A DNA stretch of 64,000 bases, from contig CAJNDS010000113.1 in the NCBI GenBank assembly GCA_905221605.1, positions 884,674 to 948,673 of the forward strand. The letters are read 5' to 3'. Position 1 is the stretch's first letter. Each line of letters begins with the position of its first letter. The position numbers and the translations under genes were made by a program. Shown here in pieces: positions 32,500 to 44,999 of this stretch. The notes beneath the pieces were generated by a model. The model was given only the letters and a program-made list of their open reading frames with translations. It was not told where the DNA came from and ran no database searches. This DNA is from Symbiodinium natans. Taxonomy: Eukaryota; Sar; Dinophyceae; Suessiales; Symbiodiniaceae.

Positions 32500-32640
32500 G
32501 GTACCCCCTATATACTACCCGCCGACCCCCCACCCACTCCCTCTTAGGTTCCCCCCATCATCAAGGCCATTTAGGGATAACTATACGCTTACTTAAGGGG
32601 TTTTACGGGGAAACCTAGCGGGGGTACGTAGTAGAAACGT
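32500..32640. mobile_element. Palindromic element related to 1834-2054
   Basis: TATACTACC and CTTAGGTTCCCCCC on the left are answered by GGGGAAACCTAG and GGTACGTAGTAG on the right. This copy has no telomeric array inside, unlike 1834-2054. Confidence 0.5.
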
Positions 32641-32838
32641 GGAGCAGTAGGGAAAGCCATGATATGTCTAGCCGCTAGCCTGACGAGTGATTTAGTTTGT
32701 CGATTTCTTGAACCAGCTCAGCCCAAAGAAAGCATCCAGGCTCGTTTGAAACATCTAGGCCTCCTAAACCCTAAACCCTAAACCCTCTGTTGAGGCACCC
32801 TCTGAGGGAACAAAAGGAGGGGGTGGGGGGGCAGAGCC

Positions 32839-32917
32839 TTAAACCCTAAACCCTAAACCCTAAACCCTAAACCCTAAACCCTAAACCCTAAACCCTAAAC
32901 CCTAAACCCTAAACCCT
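32839..32917 (-). repeat. CCCTAAA array, about 11 units
   Basis: Perfect heptamers. Confidence 0.95.
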
Positions 32918-33484
32918 TCCCTACTAAACCTTCATCACTGCAGGGATGCCGGTTACAGGTAAGCGCACCCCTAAAACCGAAACCCCGAAACCCTAAACCC
33001 TTCGGGTTTAGGGTTTCGGGAACCCTAAACCCTAAACCCTGAACCCTAAACCCTCCCCTAAACCCTAACCCTAAACCTTGAACCCTAAACCCTGAACCCT
33101 AAACCCTAAACCCTGGGTAAAAAGCCCTTAGTCCTGAACCCCGCCTCCACTGCGATAATCACATCCACACAGTTGCGGAGGCTCCTCCTAAAAGCCCTAC
33201 GAAGTTCGGGTTTAGGGTTTAGGGTTTAGGGTTTACGGTTTAGGGTTTAAGGTTTAGGGTCCCGCAGGGATCAGGGTTTTGGGATGCTTTGGTTTAGGGC
33301 TTAGAGCTCTCGTGCCAAATGGAAGACGCTTTGTGAGCGGGCACGTTACCACCCACTTGCAACTCTCATGGAGTTAAGTACCCTATACCCTAGACCCTAA
33401 ACCCTGAACCCTAAACCCTAAGCCCTAAACCTAAACCCTAAACCATGAAACCTGAAACCCTTCTTACTGAGGCCACCGATGAGT

Positions 33485-34160
33485 TGTGCCACATGGCTTG
33501 GAGCACTTGGGGCGCTTGGGGTCAGACTTGGAACACTTGGGTTCTTCTCTGCTCTCCTTAGAGCCTTCATGAAAATAGCATGTTTTAATGTCCTCTCGGC
33601 CCTCTTGGGTTTAGGGTTTAGGGTTTAGGGTTTAGGGTTTAGGGTTTAGGGTTTAGGGTTTAGGATGAGCAAAAAATGAAGAATAATTCCCGATGGGGAT
33701 ATGGAATTTGGATCTGGGGCACTTAGGGTCGCCTGGGTCACCTAGGATAGGATACGTGGCACACGTTCGCCACCACTGTGAACACGTGCATCGCTTGGGT
33801 CACTGGGGACACTTCATCCCCTCGGTCACTTGGGACACTCGGGTCACCTGGGTCACTTGGAGTCACTTGGGTCACTTCCAGTGGTGTGTTACAAGGTTCA
33901 CTTGGGTCACTCGGGTCACTTAGGCCGTCACTTGGTGAAACTCAAGACACTTGGGACCCTTGTGCCACTTGGGTCTTTTGGAGCACCCCAATCCTTAAAC
34001 CCTAAACCCTAAACCCTGAACCCAAACCCTAAAACCTGAACCCTAAACCCTAAACCCAAAATCCAAAACCCTGAACCCTGCCCGTATACCCTAAACTTGG
34101 AACACTTGGGTCACAGTGGCCGTCACTCGGGACGTGGGGGTCACTTGGGGCACGGTATGG
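33485..34160 (+). repeat. Degenerate 9-bp minisatellite (TCACTTGGG)
   Basis: Units close to TCACTTGGG or ACACTTGGG recur many times, densest at 33720-33975, with outliers at 33490-33545 and 34095-34160. Because 9 is a multiple of 3, all three plus-strand frames read as repeating tripeptides (Val-Thr-Trp, Ser-Leu-Gly, Gly-His-Leu). The two halves are split by telomeric arrays at about 33607-33662 and 33998-34020. Confidence 0.8.
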
Positions 34161-34696
34161 GGGTTTAGGGGTGGTTTTTGGTAAAGGGAACCTATCCCAA
34201 GAAAAGTGGGAAAAAAGGGGTCCACTCCATGCGGAGAAGAAGATTCACATTTAGTTTCCGGGGAGGGGCACAGACTTAAAATCCAATCTACGGGCGCCCT
34301 ATACGCCTAGGAGAATACGAGTGAGCCCCTTCCTCTTTGCCCCTTTAAACCCCAAACTCAACGCAAAAACTCTCGAAAGCCCATATCAACTCTGGAACGG
34401 CTTGGGCTTCTTTCTGAACCTATAAAAGCCCGAAACTCTTTACCCCAAACCCTACACCGAACCCCAAACCCTATACCCCCCCAAAACCCTAACCCCCTTT
34501 TTGCTTTTTTACTAAACACCCCCATGGAGGATGGCGGCGCCTTGAAACGGGCTCTGTGTCCGTGATGTCGCTCTCTAAAGCAGTCGAGGTTTCAGAACAG
34601 TCCTCGAAGCGTGGATTCAGGGATTAGGGTTTAGACTCTCGCACTCGCACACGGCCGGCAGGGTTCTGGGTCCGCAACTTGCACAACCCCAAACCC

Positions 34697-34764
34697 TAGG
34701 GTTTAGGGTTTAGGGTTTAGGGTTTAGGGTTTAGGGTTTAGGGTTTAGGGTTTAGGGTTTAGGG
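34697..34764 (+). repeat. TTTAGGG array, about 10 units
   Basis: Perfect heptamers. Confidence 0.95.
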
Positions 34765-36057
34765 CCTCAACATGAACCATTAAACTCGGATTTGGGCCTT
34801 TGTTTTGGCCACCTGTCTTGCCAGCTCCACCGGGCAATGACTATGGCTTTATAGGGCCGGAAAAAAAGACCACGAAGCCGTTTTGTTGGGGCTCACATGA
34901 TCAGTTCTCTAAAGGAGGGTTGAGGGGGTTTTGTATATGGGTGCTATATTATATAGGGGACCCAAAAAGGGGACCCTCAGTTGGAGAACTACCCCTAAAC
35001 CCGAAACCCTGAACCTTAAAGACTCTCAGATTCTTGCAACCGCGCCGCGGTCTTCGCACGCATCGCAGGAACAGGTTCGACATCGCCTGGGCTGCGCTGC
35101 CGTGGAGGGCTTCGGCTCTCGCGCTCGCAGGGTTTAGGGTTTAGGGTATGTAGGGTTTCGCCAAGAATGCGGGGTTTCTTTGTTTGGGCGAGGACAAGAA
35201 GGTGTTCGGGTAGGTAGGATTAAAACAAACCCGGTGCTACTTGGATGCTTTTTTTGGAGGTTTGTGGTGGCTTCTGGGTCTCAAATCTGTCGTATAGGGT
35301 GCCAACATGGGCTGGCCTGTCAGCTACCCTATATGAACAGAAACCCGCTTTTTTTTGGGTTCAGAGAGACCCATGCAAGCTAATCCTAAACCCTGAAGCC
35401 CAACCCTAAACCCTAAACCCTAAACCCTAAACCCTGAAGCCTAAACCCTGAAGCCCAAACCCTTGCCTTTTAGGGCTGCCATGCCCCCGCAGCCAGGTAG
35501 AGTGACTGGGGGGTTTGGGGGCTCAAGGGGCTTTAGCAGTTTAGGGTTTAGGGTTTAGGGTTCAGGATTTGTTTAAAATAAGGGTTCAGTCGCTCAGGGT
35601 TGCTTTGGGTTTTGGGGTTTGGGGTTTGGGGTTTGGGGTCGGTTGTTGTCGGAACCCTGAAGCAGGGTTAGGGGGGAGGAGGGTTAGAGGGTTGGGTATT
35701 TAAGACGGTTTAAGGGTTTAGGGTTGCTCAGGTGACAAGCGCGCTTTGAGACTGAGGGATTGAAAGTACATGGCCGTGAGGGACTGAAAGCAGAGAACCA
35801 GACGAGTATCCTAAACCCTAAACCCTAAACCCTAACCCCTAAACCCCCTAAGCCCTAAAACCTAAAACCTAAACCCTAAGTAGGTGCACCAAAGGGTGCT
35901 TTTCTCCTTTCGCAAAGGCCCTGCCTTATCCTTAGGTTTCCTGCCTTAGCTTCGAGTTGCAGGTTCAGCGGTTCAGGGTCTAATCCTGAGCCCAAGCCTC
36001 CCAGAATTTCCAAGGTGTCATCCCCAAAAAAAGCACTTCGAGGTTGCCCAGTAACCT

Positions 36058-36150
36058 AGGTTTAGGGTTTAGGGGTTTAGGGGTTTAGGGGTTTAGGGTT
36101 TAGGGTTTAGGGTTTAGGGTTTAGGGTTTAGGGTTTAGGGTTTAGGGTTT
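36058..36150 (+). repeat. TTTAGGG array with 8-base TTTAGGGG units
   Basis: Three TTTAGGGG octamers are followed by about nine TTTAGGG heptamers and a T run. Confidence 0.9.
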
Positions 36151-36549
36151 TTTTGCTTCAAGGGGTCCCAATGAGAGAACCTGAACGCCCCCCCAAAAGG
36201 GGAACAAGGGTACTACTCGGCATCTTCGAATTCATGTCTCCGGCTCGTGAAGGCACCTCTTTCTCTTTGAAGGGGCAGATAAGCTAAAAATTAAAAACCC
36301 CCAGGGTTTAGGGTTTAGGGTTTAGGGTTTAGGGCTTAGGGTTTAGGGTTTAGGGTCTCTCAACCTTCAGCCCTAATGAACTGGAGGCAGGCGTCAAGCG
36401 GGATGAAGGGCAATGCCTGCTTTGTTCAGCGGACACATGGCTCACGCCGCTTCCGATGGGCCCGCAGACGCAAATTGCGCGTCGTTGGCAGGGAAACTAC
36501 ATAAAGACAAAGAGCTGCGGCGGAAATCTGGGTTTTGTGTAGGGTTTTG

Positions 36550-36646
36550 GGGATGTTCCCCCTTTTACTAACAGTCCTTCATAGGGATTGTAGTAGGGGT
36601 AATTATACTCCCCATTAAGGACTGTTGGTATAAGGGTGAACATCCC
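36550..36646. mobile_element. Palindromic MITE-like element with 30-bp arms
   Basis: The left arm at 36550-36579 (GGGATGTTCCCCC start, AACAGTCCTT end) and the right arm at 36617-36646 are inverse complements at 27 of 30 positions. The centre is 37 bp. It is one of the clearest hairpin elements in the window. Confidence 0.85.
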
Positions 36647-36819
36647 AAGTTATGGGCTTCGGGCTCAGGTGGAGAAGTGTTTGCGAGGCCTGGTAGTGCG
36701 TGCAGGCTTTTTTGTTCAACCCACAACTGGAATGGCAGATAAACCCCAACATCCTGAATCGATCAGAGCCTTGGTGTGTAGTCTGAGCCCCAAACGATAC
36801 AGGGGTTTAGGAAAACCGG

Positions 36820-36890
36820 GGACCCCCTAAAATAGACCCCAACTAGTAGGATCCTTTTATGAGAAGGACCCCAATAAGGCACCCCCGAAT
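36820..36890 (+). repeat. Dispersed repeat family B, copy 4
   Basis: ATAGACCCCAACTAGTAGGA, then TCCTTTTATGAGAAGGACCCC, then AATAAGGCACCC. The same core occurs at 3655-3730 and 27802-27835. Confidence 0.6.
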
Positions 36891-37554
36891 ATCGTATAAA
36901 CCCCCCCCATATAGTGGCTCTTAGTAGGGAACGAGACGGAAACAGGCGCCCCACCCCTTAAAAGACATCTTGGTGTAGCCCAGGAACCATTTTAGAATAA
37001 GGGTTTTGGGGGTGGTTTCTTGAAAAAAGGCGAAAAAGGGTACCACTGGGCCACCATGGCTTTTCAAGACAAATCTACATATATATCTATCTCTCTCTTT
37101 ATTTATATTTAATTACCTTTTTTATATTTCTATTTATACTTTGACTTATATTTGTTTACTTATTGATCTATTTATATCCTCGGGGGGGGGTGACATTTAG
37201 GTACCTGATTCCCGCACTCCCCGCGAAGAACAGGTCGGAAGCCCTAAAATCTCTGCAGGCATGAGCCGGTGGCTTGACTTTTTGGGACCCTAAACCCTAA
37301 ACCCCAAACCCTAAACCCTAAACGGTCCGACGCTGGGTTGACTGAACGCCTGATTTGTTTTTTTTCATATCTTGGTTCCTTTGAGGGCTTTATGTAAGGG
37401 TTTAGGGTTTAGGGTTTAGGGTTTAGGGTTTAGGGATTAGGGATTAGGGATTTTAGGGTTTGGGGTTTGGAAGCTTAGGGGCTTGAGCTTCTGCGGCCCT
37501 TCTTGTTGCACATGCGAGTCCTCCCCCCATCAGAAGCCATAAGAGTCCCCAAGC

Positions 37555-37621
37555 TAAACCCTAAACCCTAAACCCTAAACCCTAAACCCTAAACCCTAAA
37601 CCCTAAACCCTAAACCCTAAA
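37555..37621 (-). repeat. CCCTAAA array, about 9 units
   Basis: Perfect heptamers. Confidence 0.95.
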
Positions 37622-38042
37622 CTAAGGGGGGGTTCCCAAGGTTACAGTAATACCCCCCCACGCATCCCTAAGGCTCCCTAAGCTTCCCTAAGGTTCCTCC
37701 CTTAAGCTGGAACCAAGCCCCTAAACCCTAAACCCTAAACCCTAAGCCCTAAACCCTAAACCCTAAACCCTAAACCCTAAACCCTAAGTTCAGGCTTCAG
37801 GGCCCTGCCTCGAAAAATCTTAGGGCTTGGATTCTTGAGAGTAGGGTTTAGGGTTTAGGCTTTAGGGCCTACATGCACCCCCATTTTTTACAGTCCCTAA
37901 CCCCCTAAACCCTAGACCCTAAACCCTAAACCCTAAACCCTACAGCCATGCAAAGTCCGAAATCCCTGAACCCCAAGACCCCTTTTTCCACCCTGAGGAC
38001 TGCCACCCCCAAACCCTAAACCTTAAACCTTAAACCTGAAGC

Positions 38043-38132
38043 CTGAACCCCAAACCCCAAACCCCAAACCCCAAACCCCAAACCCCAAACCCTAAACCCT
38101 AAACCCTAAACCCGAAACCCTAAACCCTAAAC
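38043..38132 (-). repeat. CCCCAAA block followed by CCCTAAA
   Basis: About seven uniform CCCCAAA units pass into CCCTAAA units with one CCCGAAA. It is the complement-strand equivalent of the TTTGGGG runs at 3062-3413. Confidence 0.9.
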
Positions 38133-38777
38133 CGGAACGTACTAGCTGAAGGAGAGTTCGGGAAGTCGGTGCCTGATACTCCCCCCATAAAGCCCTTCAA
38201 AGGAGTGTCAACGGCACCTGCCCTAACCCTATAAACCCGTAAGCTCAGAATAGGGTTTAGGGTTTAGGGTTTAGGATTTAGGGTTTAGGGTTTAGACCCT
38301 CCTTCCCCAACTCCCCACTAAGAACCGGTAAGAAAACCCATCGATTTCACAAGAACATAGGGGGCCTTGACGTCCCCCGAGGCAAACGATGGCCTGTTCT
38401 CTGTTTTGGACTTCTAGGGTTTAAGAGCCCTAAGCCCTAAACCCTAAACCCTAAACTCTAAACCCTAAACCCTAAAGGGCTAAGAGCTTTGGGACACTTT
38501 TGGGGGAGACATTATATATATATATATATGTTTTAAAACAAAAAAATTGAGGGGGTTCAGAGGAGGGCTTCACTTTGGGGTGTAAAGGTGGTTGGGCTTT
38601 CAAGGGTTTCTTGACATGCTGTTTAGGCTTTAGGGTTTAGGGTCAAGACGGGTTTAGGGCACCCGATCCAGCCTCTCAACGCTCAAGGGAGTCAGACTCG
38701 GATGTTGCCCTTCATGTAATCCGAATTTGGCTTGGGATGTTCCCCCTGCTAGTTAGGGTTTAGGGTTTAGGAGTCCT

Positions 38778-39140
38778 GAATAGGTGGCAGACTGCTGTCC
38801 TCCCCGACCCCTGACTGCCACCCTCCTTCACAGGTGGCAGCTCCGTCTGCTCTTCCTTTGGCCCCAGGCCAACAGTCGAAGGAGAGGGCGTTGCGCAGCT
38901 TTGGCCTGTGCCTGTGGTAGCAGGAGAAGGCGTGGCACGGGCTGCGATCACTTCGCCTGCCACCGGGGTGCGCCTTGTACGCAGCCAAGATGCGCTCGCC
39001 CGCTTGGCCCCATGAGATGGTGTTGTCAGGGGGCGTGCAGGTCGCCTGGCATGCGACTGGAACCTGCCTCGGTGCAGGCGAAGGGCCCAGCCGCTCGTCC
39101 CTCGAGCGCCCGGCCAGCTGCTGCTGGCAGTGCTAAACCC
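38778..39140 (-). CDS. Possible GC-rich coding fragment, unrecognised
   Basis: About 360 bp of GC-rich unique DNA stands out from its repeat-rich surroundings. Two minus-strand frames (67 and 73 codons) are open. One is rich in Pro, Ser, Thr and Gly; the other contains a more globular stretch. A 119-codon plus-strand frame also spans it and is Arg/Cys/Ala-rich, as expected of an antisense shadow. The GC content resembles the retrotransposon at 60-62.8 kb, so a transposon fragment is one possibility. No motif supports a family. Confidence 0.2.
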
Positions 39141-40377
39141 TAAACCCTAAACCCTATTGACCCTAATTAGCCCTAACCCCCTAAGCCCTAAAGCCTAAAC
39201 CCTACATCGCGCTTTAGGCATGCTTCATATAAGCTGGCAGTGCAAAAAACAACCTTGAGCCCTAAAGCCGGGGACTACCCTAAATTTAAACCCTAAACTC
39301 TAGACCCTAAACCCTAAACCCTAAACCCTACAACTTAGATCCCAGACACCGGAGAACTCGTCAGCCTCCAGCTGGCCACTTCTGCTGTTGCCATGGCGGG
39401 GAGCTTGGGGAAGAGAGGGTTCAGGGTTTTAGGGCTTATAGGGTTTAGGGTTTAGGGCTTATAGGGTTGACATCAACTTGGGTCTTGGGGGTTTTAAGCT
39501 GACTTTGCAAGGTTTCCGAGCTTTTCTTTTTTATTGTATAGATTTCTTTTTATATCTTTTTGGGGGGGTGGGGGGGGGGAGTTGAGTTTGAAGGCCGAGG
39601 GCCGAGGAGTTTTTGGAGTTGAAAGAACTTGGCTCGAAAGGCTGCAAGAAGCTCTCGTTTCCTGTGGAAGCCCAAAACAGGTTTGGGGTCTAGGGTTTGG
39701 GGGTTTGGGGGTTTAGGGTTAGGGTTTAGGGTTTAGGGTTTCGGGTTTAGGGTTTAGGGGTTAGGGTTTAGTGTTTAGGGTTTAGGGTTTAGGGTACCCT
39801 AAACCCTGAACCCGAAACGCCCGGTACACCCGAGGCCCGCGGAGTCGGGGAGCTCCGGCTACTCTGACCTCGAACCCGCGTTTCGGGGAACTCAGTGGCT
39901 AGGGGTTTAGGGTTTAGGGTTTAGGGCTTTTGCACAGGGGGCAGGGCTATAAGATCTCAAATCCATGGACGTCAAAACCGAGGAAGCTACTGTTAACTCG
40001 GCAAAGAGCACGCTTGAGCCCCAACTAAAGCAATCCACCCTCCCCTAAACCCTAAACCCTAAACCCAAAACCCAAAACCCCAAACCCTAAACCTAAACCC
40101 TACACCCTCAGACAGCCTTGAGCCGCTACTCCACGAAACTCTCAGAAAGCACTGGAGCACGTTCTGGAAGCGCAGGGGCTCTTTAAGCTTGCAATCGGGT
40201 TTAGGAATTAGGGTTTAAGGTTTTGGGTTTGGGGTTTAGGGTTTAGGGTTTGGGGCAACGACCTGCTTGAACCAGACACTGCCGAGGGTAGGTTTAGACG
40301 CTAAGCTTCACGTGCAAACAGGAGGCTCACTTGCTCGAAGTATAGTAGGGGAAACACTAAACCCTAAGCCCTAAGCC

Positions 40378-40494
40378 CTAAACCCTAAACCCTAAACCCT
40401 AAACCCTAAACCCTAAACCCTAAACCCTAAACCCTAAACCCTAAACCCTAAACCCTAAACCTAAACCCTAAACCCTAAACCCTAAACCCTAAAG
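40378..40494 (-). repeat. CCCTAAA array, about 16 units
   Basis: Heptamers with one 6-base unit. Confidence 0.95.
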
Positions 40495-40953
40495 ACCAGC
40501 CCTCTTGGGGTTGCGGTTGGGCGGGTTTTGGGTAGAGAGCAGCTCGGGGGAGTCTGCGGGGGCTTGTGGGGCCATTTCGAATATGATTATACAGGTTTAG
40601 GGTTTAAGGTTTGGGGTTTAGGGTTTAGGGTTTCGGGTTTAGGGTTTAGTGTTTAGGATTCAGAGTTAGGGTTTAGGAGAATTTTTTAGGGCTTAGGGCT
40701 TATAGGGCTTGGGGGGCGATAGAGGCAGGTCCCTTGTGAACAAGAAGGGTATTGCAGGGCGTCTGGTTTAGTGAATCTGGACGCGGAGCCTCGGGTCCTC
40801 AAGGCTTAGGGTATCTTAGGGTTTAGGGTTTAGCGTCGAGGGTCACTGTTCTAGCATTCACTAGTCATTAGGGGGTTCCAGGCATAGGAACAAACCCACC
40901 CACCCAAAGAATCCCATAACATTAAGAAATATAAAATTCACTCAACTACGGTC

Positions 40954-41181
40954 CTCAAGAACGGTGCCGACGCACCAAAAATGGCTCAAGAACGGTTGCA
41001 ACCGACGCACCATAAATGGCTCAAGAACGGTGCCGACGCACCAAAAATGGCACAAGAACGGTGCCGACGCACCAGAAATGGCTCAAGAACGGTTGCAACC
41101 GACGCACCACAAATGGCTCAAGAACGGTGCTGATTGCACCAAAAGGTGCTCAACAAACAGGGGGGTAAATGCACCAAAAAG
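40954..41181 (+). repeat. Tandem repeat with alternating 31- and 35-bp units
   Basis: Six clear units and a degenerate seventh share CTCAAGAACGG at the start and CGACGCACC followed by AAATGG at the end. Units 1, 3 and 4 are 31 bp. Units 2 and 5 are 35 bp and have an extra TGCAA within GGTTGCAACCG. Unit 6 is 32 bp. Unit lengths are not multiples of three, so the 73-codon frame across them is not a conserved protein repeat. Confidence 0.9.
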
Positions 41182-42371
41182 TTAATAGGGTTTAAAATCT
41201 ATAAGGATAGAGAGGGTTTAGGGTTTAGGGTTTAGGGTTAGGGTTTAGGGCCCCAATAGACATCGATCAGCCCGAACACCCGCGGCTTTGAATCGATCTG
41301 CACTGGTCTCGCGCGCCGCATGGGCCACGTGCTCGGGAGCCATCACGCTCCGAAGCCTCACGTGAAGGGAGGTTTAGGGTTTAGGGTTTAGGGTTTAGGG
41401 TTTAGGGGTTAGGGGTTAGGGGTTAGGGTTTAGGGTTTAGGGTTTAGGGTTTGGGGTTTAGGGGTTTCCGAAGAGTGGGAGACCAAGGGTCCAGGTTGGA
41501 CCCCTTTTGTTGCCTTGGCTTATGGAGTTAAGGTTTAGGGCCTATGGTTTAGTATCTGGGGTTTAGGGTTTAGGGTTTAGGGGTTATGGTTTAGTATCCG
41601 GGGTTTAGGGTTTTTTTGGGGTTGCCCGGACAACAAAGGACAGCATTGAGGGCTGGCAGTTTGGGAAGATCGGAGCAGGTTTAGGGTTTGGGCCCCCATT
41701 TTCCTTGAAGCTGTAAAGCTGGGTGGAGTCTAAATGTCGGACGGTTTGGGAGTATAGGGTGTTTGGTTAATGGGTTTGGGGTTTTTAGGTTCAAGGCCTA
41801 AGGTGTGGGGGGTAGGCAGAGACACCATCTCTCCCATCAAATTTAAACTCCATCTCAGACATAACAATGATGTACACCAAGCCCCAAACCTTCTAAACCC
41901 ATCTGAGTTTAGGAATCCTTAAACCCTAAACCCTATCAACCCTAAACCCTAACTAAACCCTAAACCCTAAACCCCTAAACCCTAAACCCTTAAACCCTAA
42001 ACCTTAAACCCTAAACCCTGAACCCTAAACCCTGAACCCAGAACCCTGAACCTTGCAATGGCTATAGGTAGCACCGCGGGGCATGGCTCGGACACCGTAG
42101 CGGAGGTCGGACGTCGTCCAGGCCGCAGTTGTCCAGGTCCTCCGTAGGGCTTCGGGTTTAGGGTTTGGGGTTTGGGGCTGGATTTTCGGAGCCTCTTGTA
42201 GGGTTTCTAGGCTATGGGAAAGGGCTTATAGGGTTCTTTAGCACGGTCTACAGGGTTTCGGGTGTAGTGCCCTATGTACGGGACTTCAAACGCTGAGAAA
42301 GTGATCGATGTCGAGGCTCGGTGAGCCCTTCACAGGGGACCCCCGATATAGCCCTTGTACACCCTATGCAA

Positions 42372-42437
42372 ATTAAGGGCCCAGACATCCGAACCCTTTA
42401 AAGGAGCTCAGGGACCAAATTAAGGGCCCATGAAACT
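42372..42437 (+). repeat. Family K repeat, copy 1
   Basis: AATTAAGGGCCCA occurs twice about 45 bp apart, and AAGGGCCCATGAAACTACCC is shared with about 45092-45112. Confidence 0.6.
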
Positions 42438-42534
42438 ACCCTCAGACCCCGGCACACCCCGTGGACAACCCTATGAAAGCCCTTGACTCATGGGAACCCC
42501 GATATCCCAAGCACGGTTTGGGGAAGATCTAGGG

Positions 42535-42665
42535 GTTGTACCTTGGACCCTTAAGGTTGTAACCTTGGGTTTTGGGATCCTTTTTTAAAGATCAGTATAA
42601 GGGCCATATTGGGAGAATATCAGGAGGCACCTGCAGGGAATCTTTGAGAATAATCATAGGTGCCA
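42535..42665 (+). repeat. Dispersed repeat family F, copy 2
   Basis: It has the same landmarks as 18390-18530: TACCTTGGACCCTTAAGGTT, CTTGGGTTTTGGGATCC, AGGGCCATATTGGGAG and ATATCAGGAGG. Confidence 0.55.
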
Positions 42666-42958
42666 CGTCACCCTAGACTTCGTAAAATCTTGCAAGACGC
42701 AACGTAGAAAGCTAGGGGGGCACAGGAAAAACCACGTTTGGGAGAAAAGCCTGTGCTCCACAACACGGTAGTGCCGGCATGTGCAAAACACAGAAAGAAT
42801 AGCGCGTGTTTCTGGCAAGGCCAACCCTGCGCTGCAGATAGCCCGAGATACCCACAGAAAGGCCACTGGTTGGCCGATAAAACTGCAGTTGGCCGATGAA
42901 ACTTCGAACAACCATTTGCAATTCCCAAAAAAAGTAGGCACATGGAGTCCAAGCTGGA

Positions 42959-43078
42959 GGTTTAGGGTTTAGGGTTTAGGGTTTAGGGTTTAGGGTTTAG
43001 GGTTTAGGGTTTAGGGTTTAGGGTTTAGGGTTTAGGGGTTTAGGGTTTAGGGTTTAGGGTTTAGGGTTTAGGGTTTAA
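42959..43078 (+). repeat. TTTAGGG array, about 17 units
   Basis: Perfect heptamers with one 8-base unit. Confidence 0.95.
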
Positions 43079-44256
43079 GGAAAACAAGGTACAAAAAAGA
43101 AAGCGGAGAAGGCTTGGGCTGCTACCCAATGGCGAGGAGCTGCCACAGCTTCGCCACAAATCTGCACTTCTCCTGGGGCTCCAAAAGGGTTAGGGCTTGG
43201 GGTTTAGGGGTTGGGGTTTGGGGTTTGGGTTTAGGGTTTAGGGTTTGGGGTTTAGGGTTTAGGACAAGTGTCGACGTGCACCTGAAAGCCTCAACTTAAG
43301 CCTTCTGTTGACCTGAGCATCCCACAACCAACCAAGCTTCTTTCATCCCTATTTCATATCCAGCCACCCTTGGTCCCTAAACCCTAAACCCTAACCCAAA
43401 CCTAAACCTAAACCCTAAACCTAAACCCTAACCCTAAACCCTAAACCCTAGACCCTAGACCCTAAACCCTAAACCCTTGCCAGCGAGGAAAACTGGCCCA
43501 GGGCCCGCACAATGAAGAGCTCATCCGGTGAGATGGCTTCGACATCTGCCCCCGCGATCTCTATGGGTCTAGGGTTTAAGGCTTTTAGGGCTTACAGGGT
43601 TTTGGTTTTGGGGTTTAGGGCTAGGGTTTAGGTTTAGGGTTTAGGGTTTTAGGTTTAGGGTTTAGGGTTTAGGGTTTAGGGTTTAGGGTTTGGGCTTAGG
43701 GCTTAGGGTTAGGGTTTAGGGTTTAGGGCTTGCAGGGTTTAGGAATTGGGGAGTTAGCTCTTAGTGGAAGAATGGAGCCCTCGACCCCAAAGCCAATGTC
43801 GAGCACAGGCTTGAAGCCTTCCCTACTATAGGGGCCGAAATCCTTTAGAATAGTGTTTATTGGGAGATTTATGGTATCATTTTAAAGGGACCACAAGGGA
43901 ATACTATGAATGCTGTTAGAAATTATTCCGACCCCCTATATTACCTGAACCCGAAGATCCCGGAAGCGTCACGTCCATTCTTGTTTTTTACGTGGGGGGG
44001 GCAAAGGGGAGGGGGGGGGGGGGGGGGGGAGAGCGGGCCGCCCTGCCGTTTTTTTGCAAACGATACTGGCCAGACCCTACAACCCTAAAACCGAAAACCC
44101 TAGAGGGATCTGAAAATGAAGCAAGGCTCCCGCAGCTTCTGTAGAGTTGTGGGGTTTCTACAGTTTGGGGTCTATAGAGGGTGAACAGTTTAAGAGCATA
44201 AAAGCCGGTTGGCCAAGTGAGGACTTCGACCGCACGTACAGACTAGTCTACAAGCA

Positions 44257-44281
44257 TCTCTCTCTCTCTCTCTCTCTCTCG
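44257..44281 (+). repeat. TC dinucleotide microsatellite
   Basis: About 12 TC units. Confidence 0.9.
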
Positions 44282-44390
44282 CTCACTCGCTCTGAACCCT
44301 CCCAAATGAACCTCGCAAAGCCTAAACCCTTATCTAAACCCTATCAAAACCCTATCAAAACCCTATCTGAACCCGATCACAACTCCTATA

Positions 44391-44471
44391 ACCCTACAAA
44401 TGCACCCAAAAAACCTGGCAAAGCCTAAACCCCAAAGACCCTACAAATACACCCAAAAGACCTGGCGAAGC
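44391..44471 (+). repeat. Tandem duplication, 47-bp period
   Basis: ACCCTACAAATGCACCC followed by CCTGGCAAAGC at 44391-44424 recurs at 44438-44471 with three differences. Upstream, three CCCTATCAAAA-type units lie at about 44330-44365. Confidence 0.8.
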
Positions 44472-44557
44472 ATGAGCCCTGAAGCCAATCCGGAGCACAA
44501 GCACCCGAAGGAGCCTCCGTGGCCGATGCCCTGGCTCGCGTTCCTTCGCCCGAAGGG

Positions 44558-44703
44558 CCCTAAACCCTAAACCCTAAACCCTAAACCCTAAACCCTAAAC
44601 CCTAAACCCTAAACCCTAAACCCTAAACCCTAAACCCTAAACCCTAAACCCTAAACCCTAAACCCTAAACCCTAAACCCTAAACCCTAAACCCTAAACCC
44701 TAA
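44558..44703 (-). repeat. CCCTAAA array, about 20 units
   Basis: This is the longest perfect canonical array in the window. Confidence 0.97.
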
Positions 44704-44999
44704 CCCAAAGCCCTCAACCCGAAACCCTCAGCCCTAAACCCTGCAAAATCCGCAAAAAGCCCCCCCCCCCCCGCCCCAAGCCCTGAAACCCAAATTCCCT
44801 AAGCCTAAATTAACGCCTCACACACCTGAGTTGTCGGGGTCTGTGTGCGCAGAGGCTGGAATAGGGTTTAGCGTTTAGGGTTTAGGGTTTAGGGCTTTAG
44901 GAGCAAGACAGTGAGACTTTGGGATGTCCTGCCATACATTGCCACCCTACGCGACCAGGCACGACAATCTCAGCGTTGTTGCGAAGTCCCTTAATATGG

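Noticed and set aside
40954-41181. Possible relic of the dinoflagellate spliced-leader sequence (TGGCTCAAG, CCAAAAATGGCT)
   Set aside because: Only about 9 to 12 bases agree, the order is wrong and they lie inside a tandem repeat. A similar short match, GCCAAAATGGCT at about 49287, is also too short to claim.
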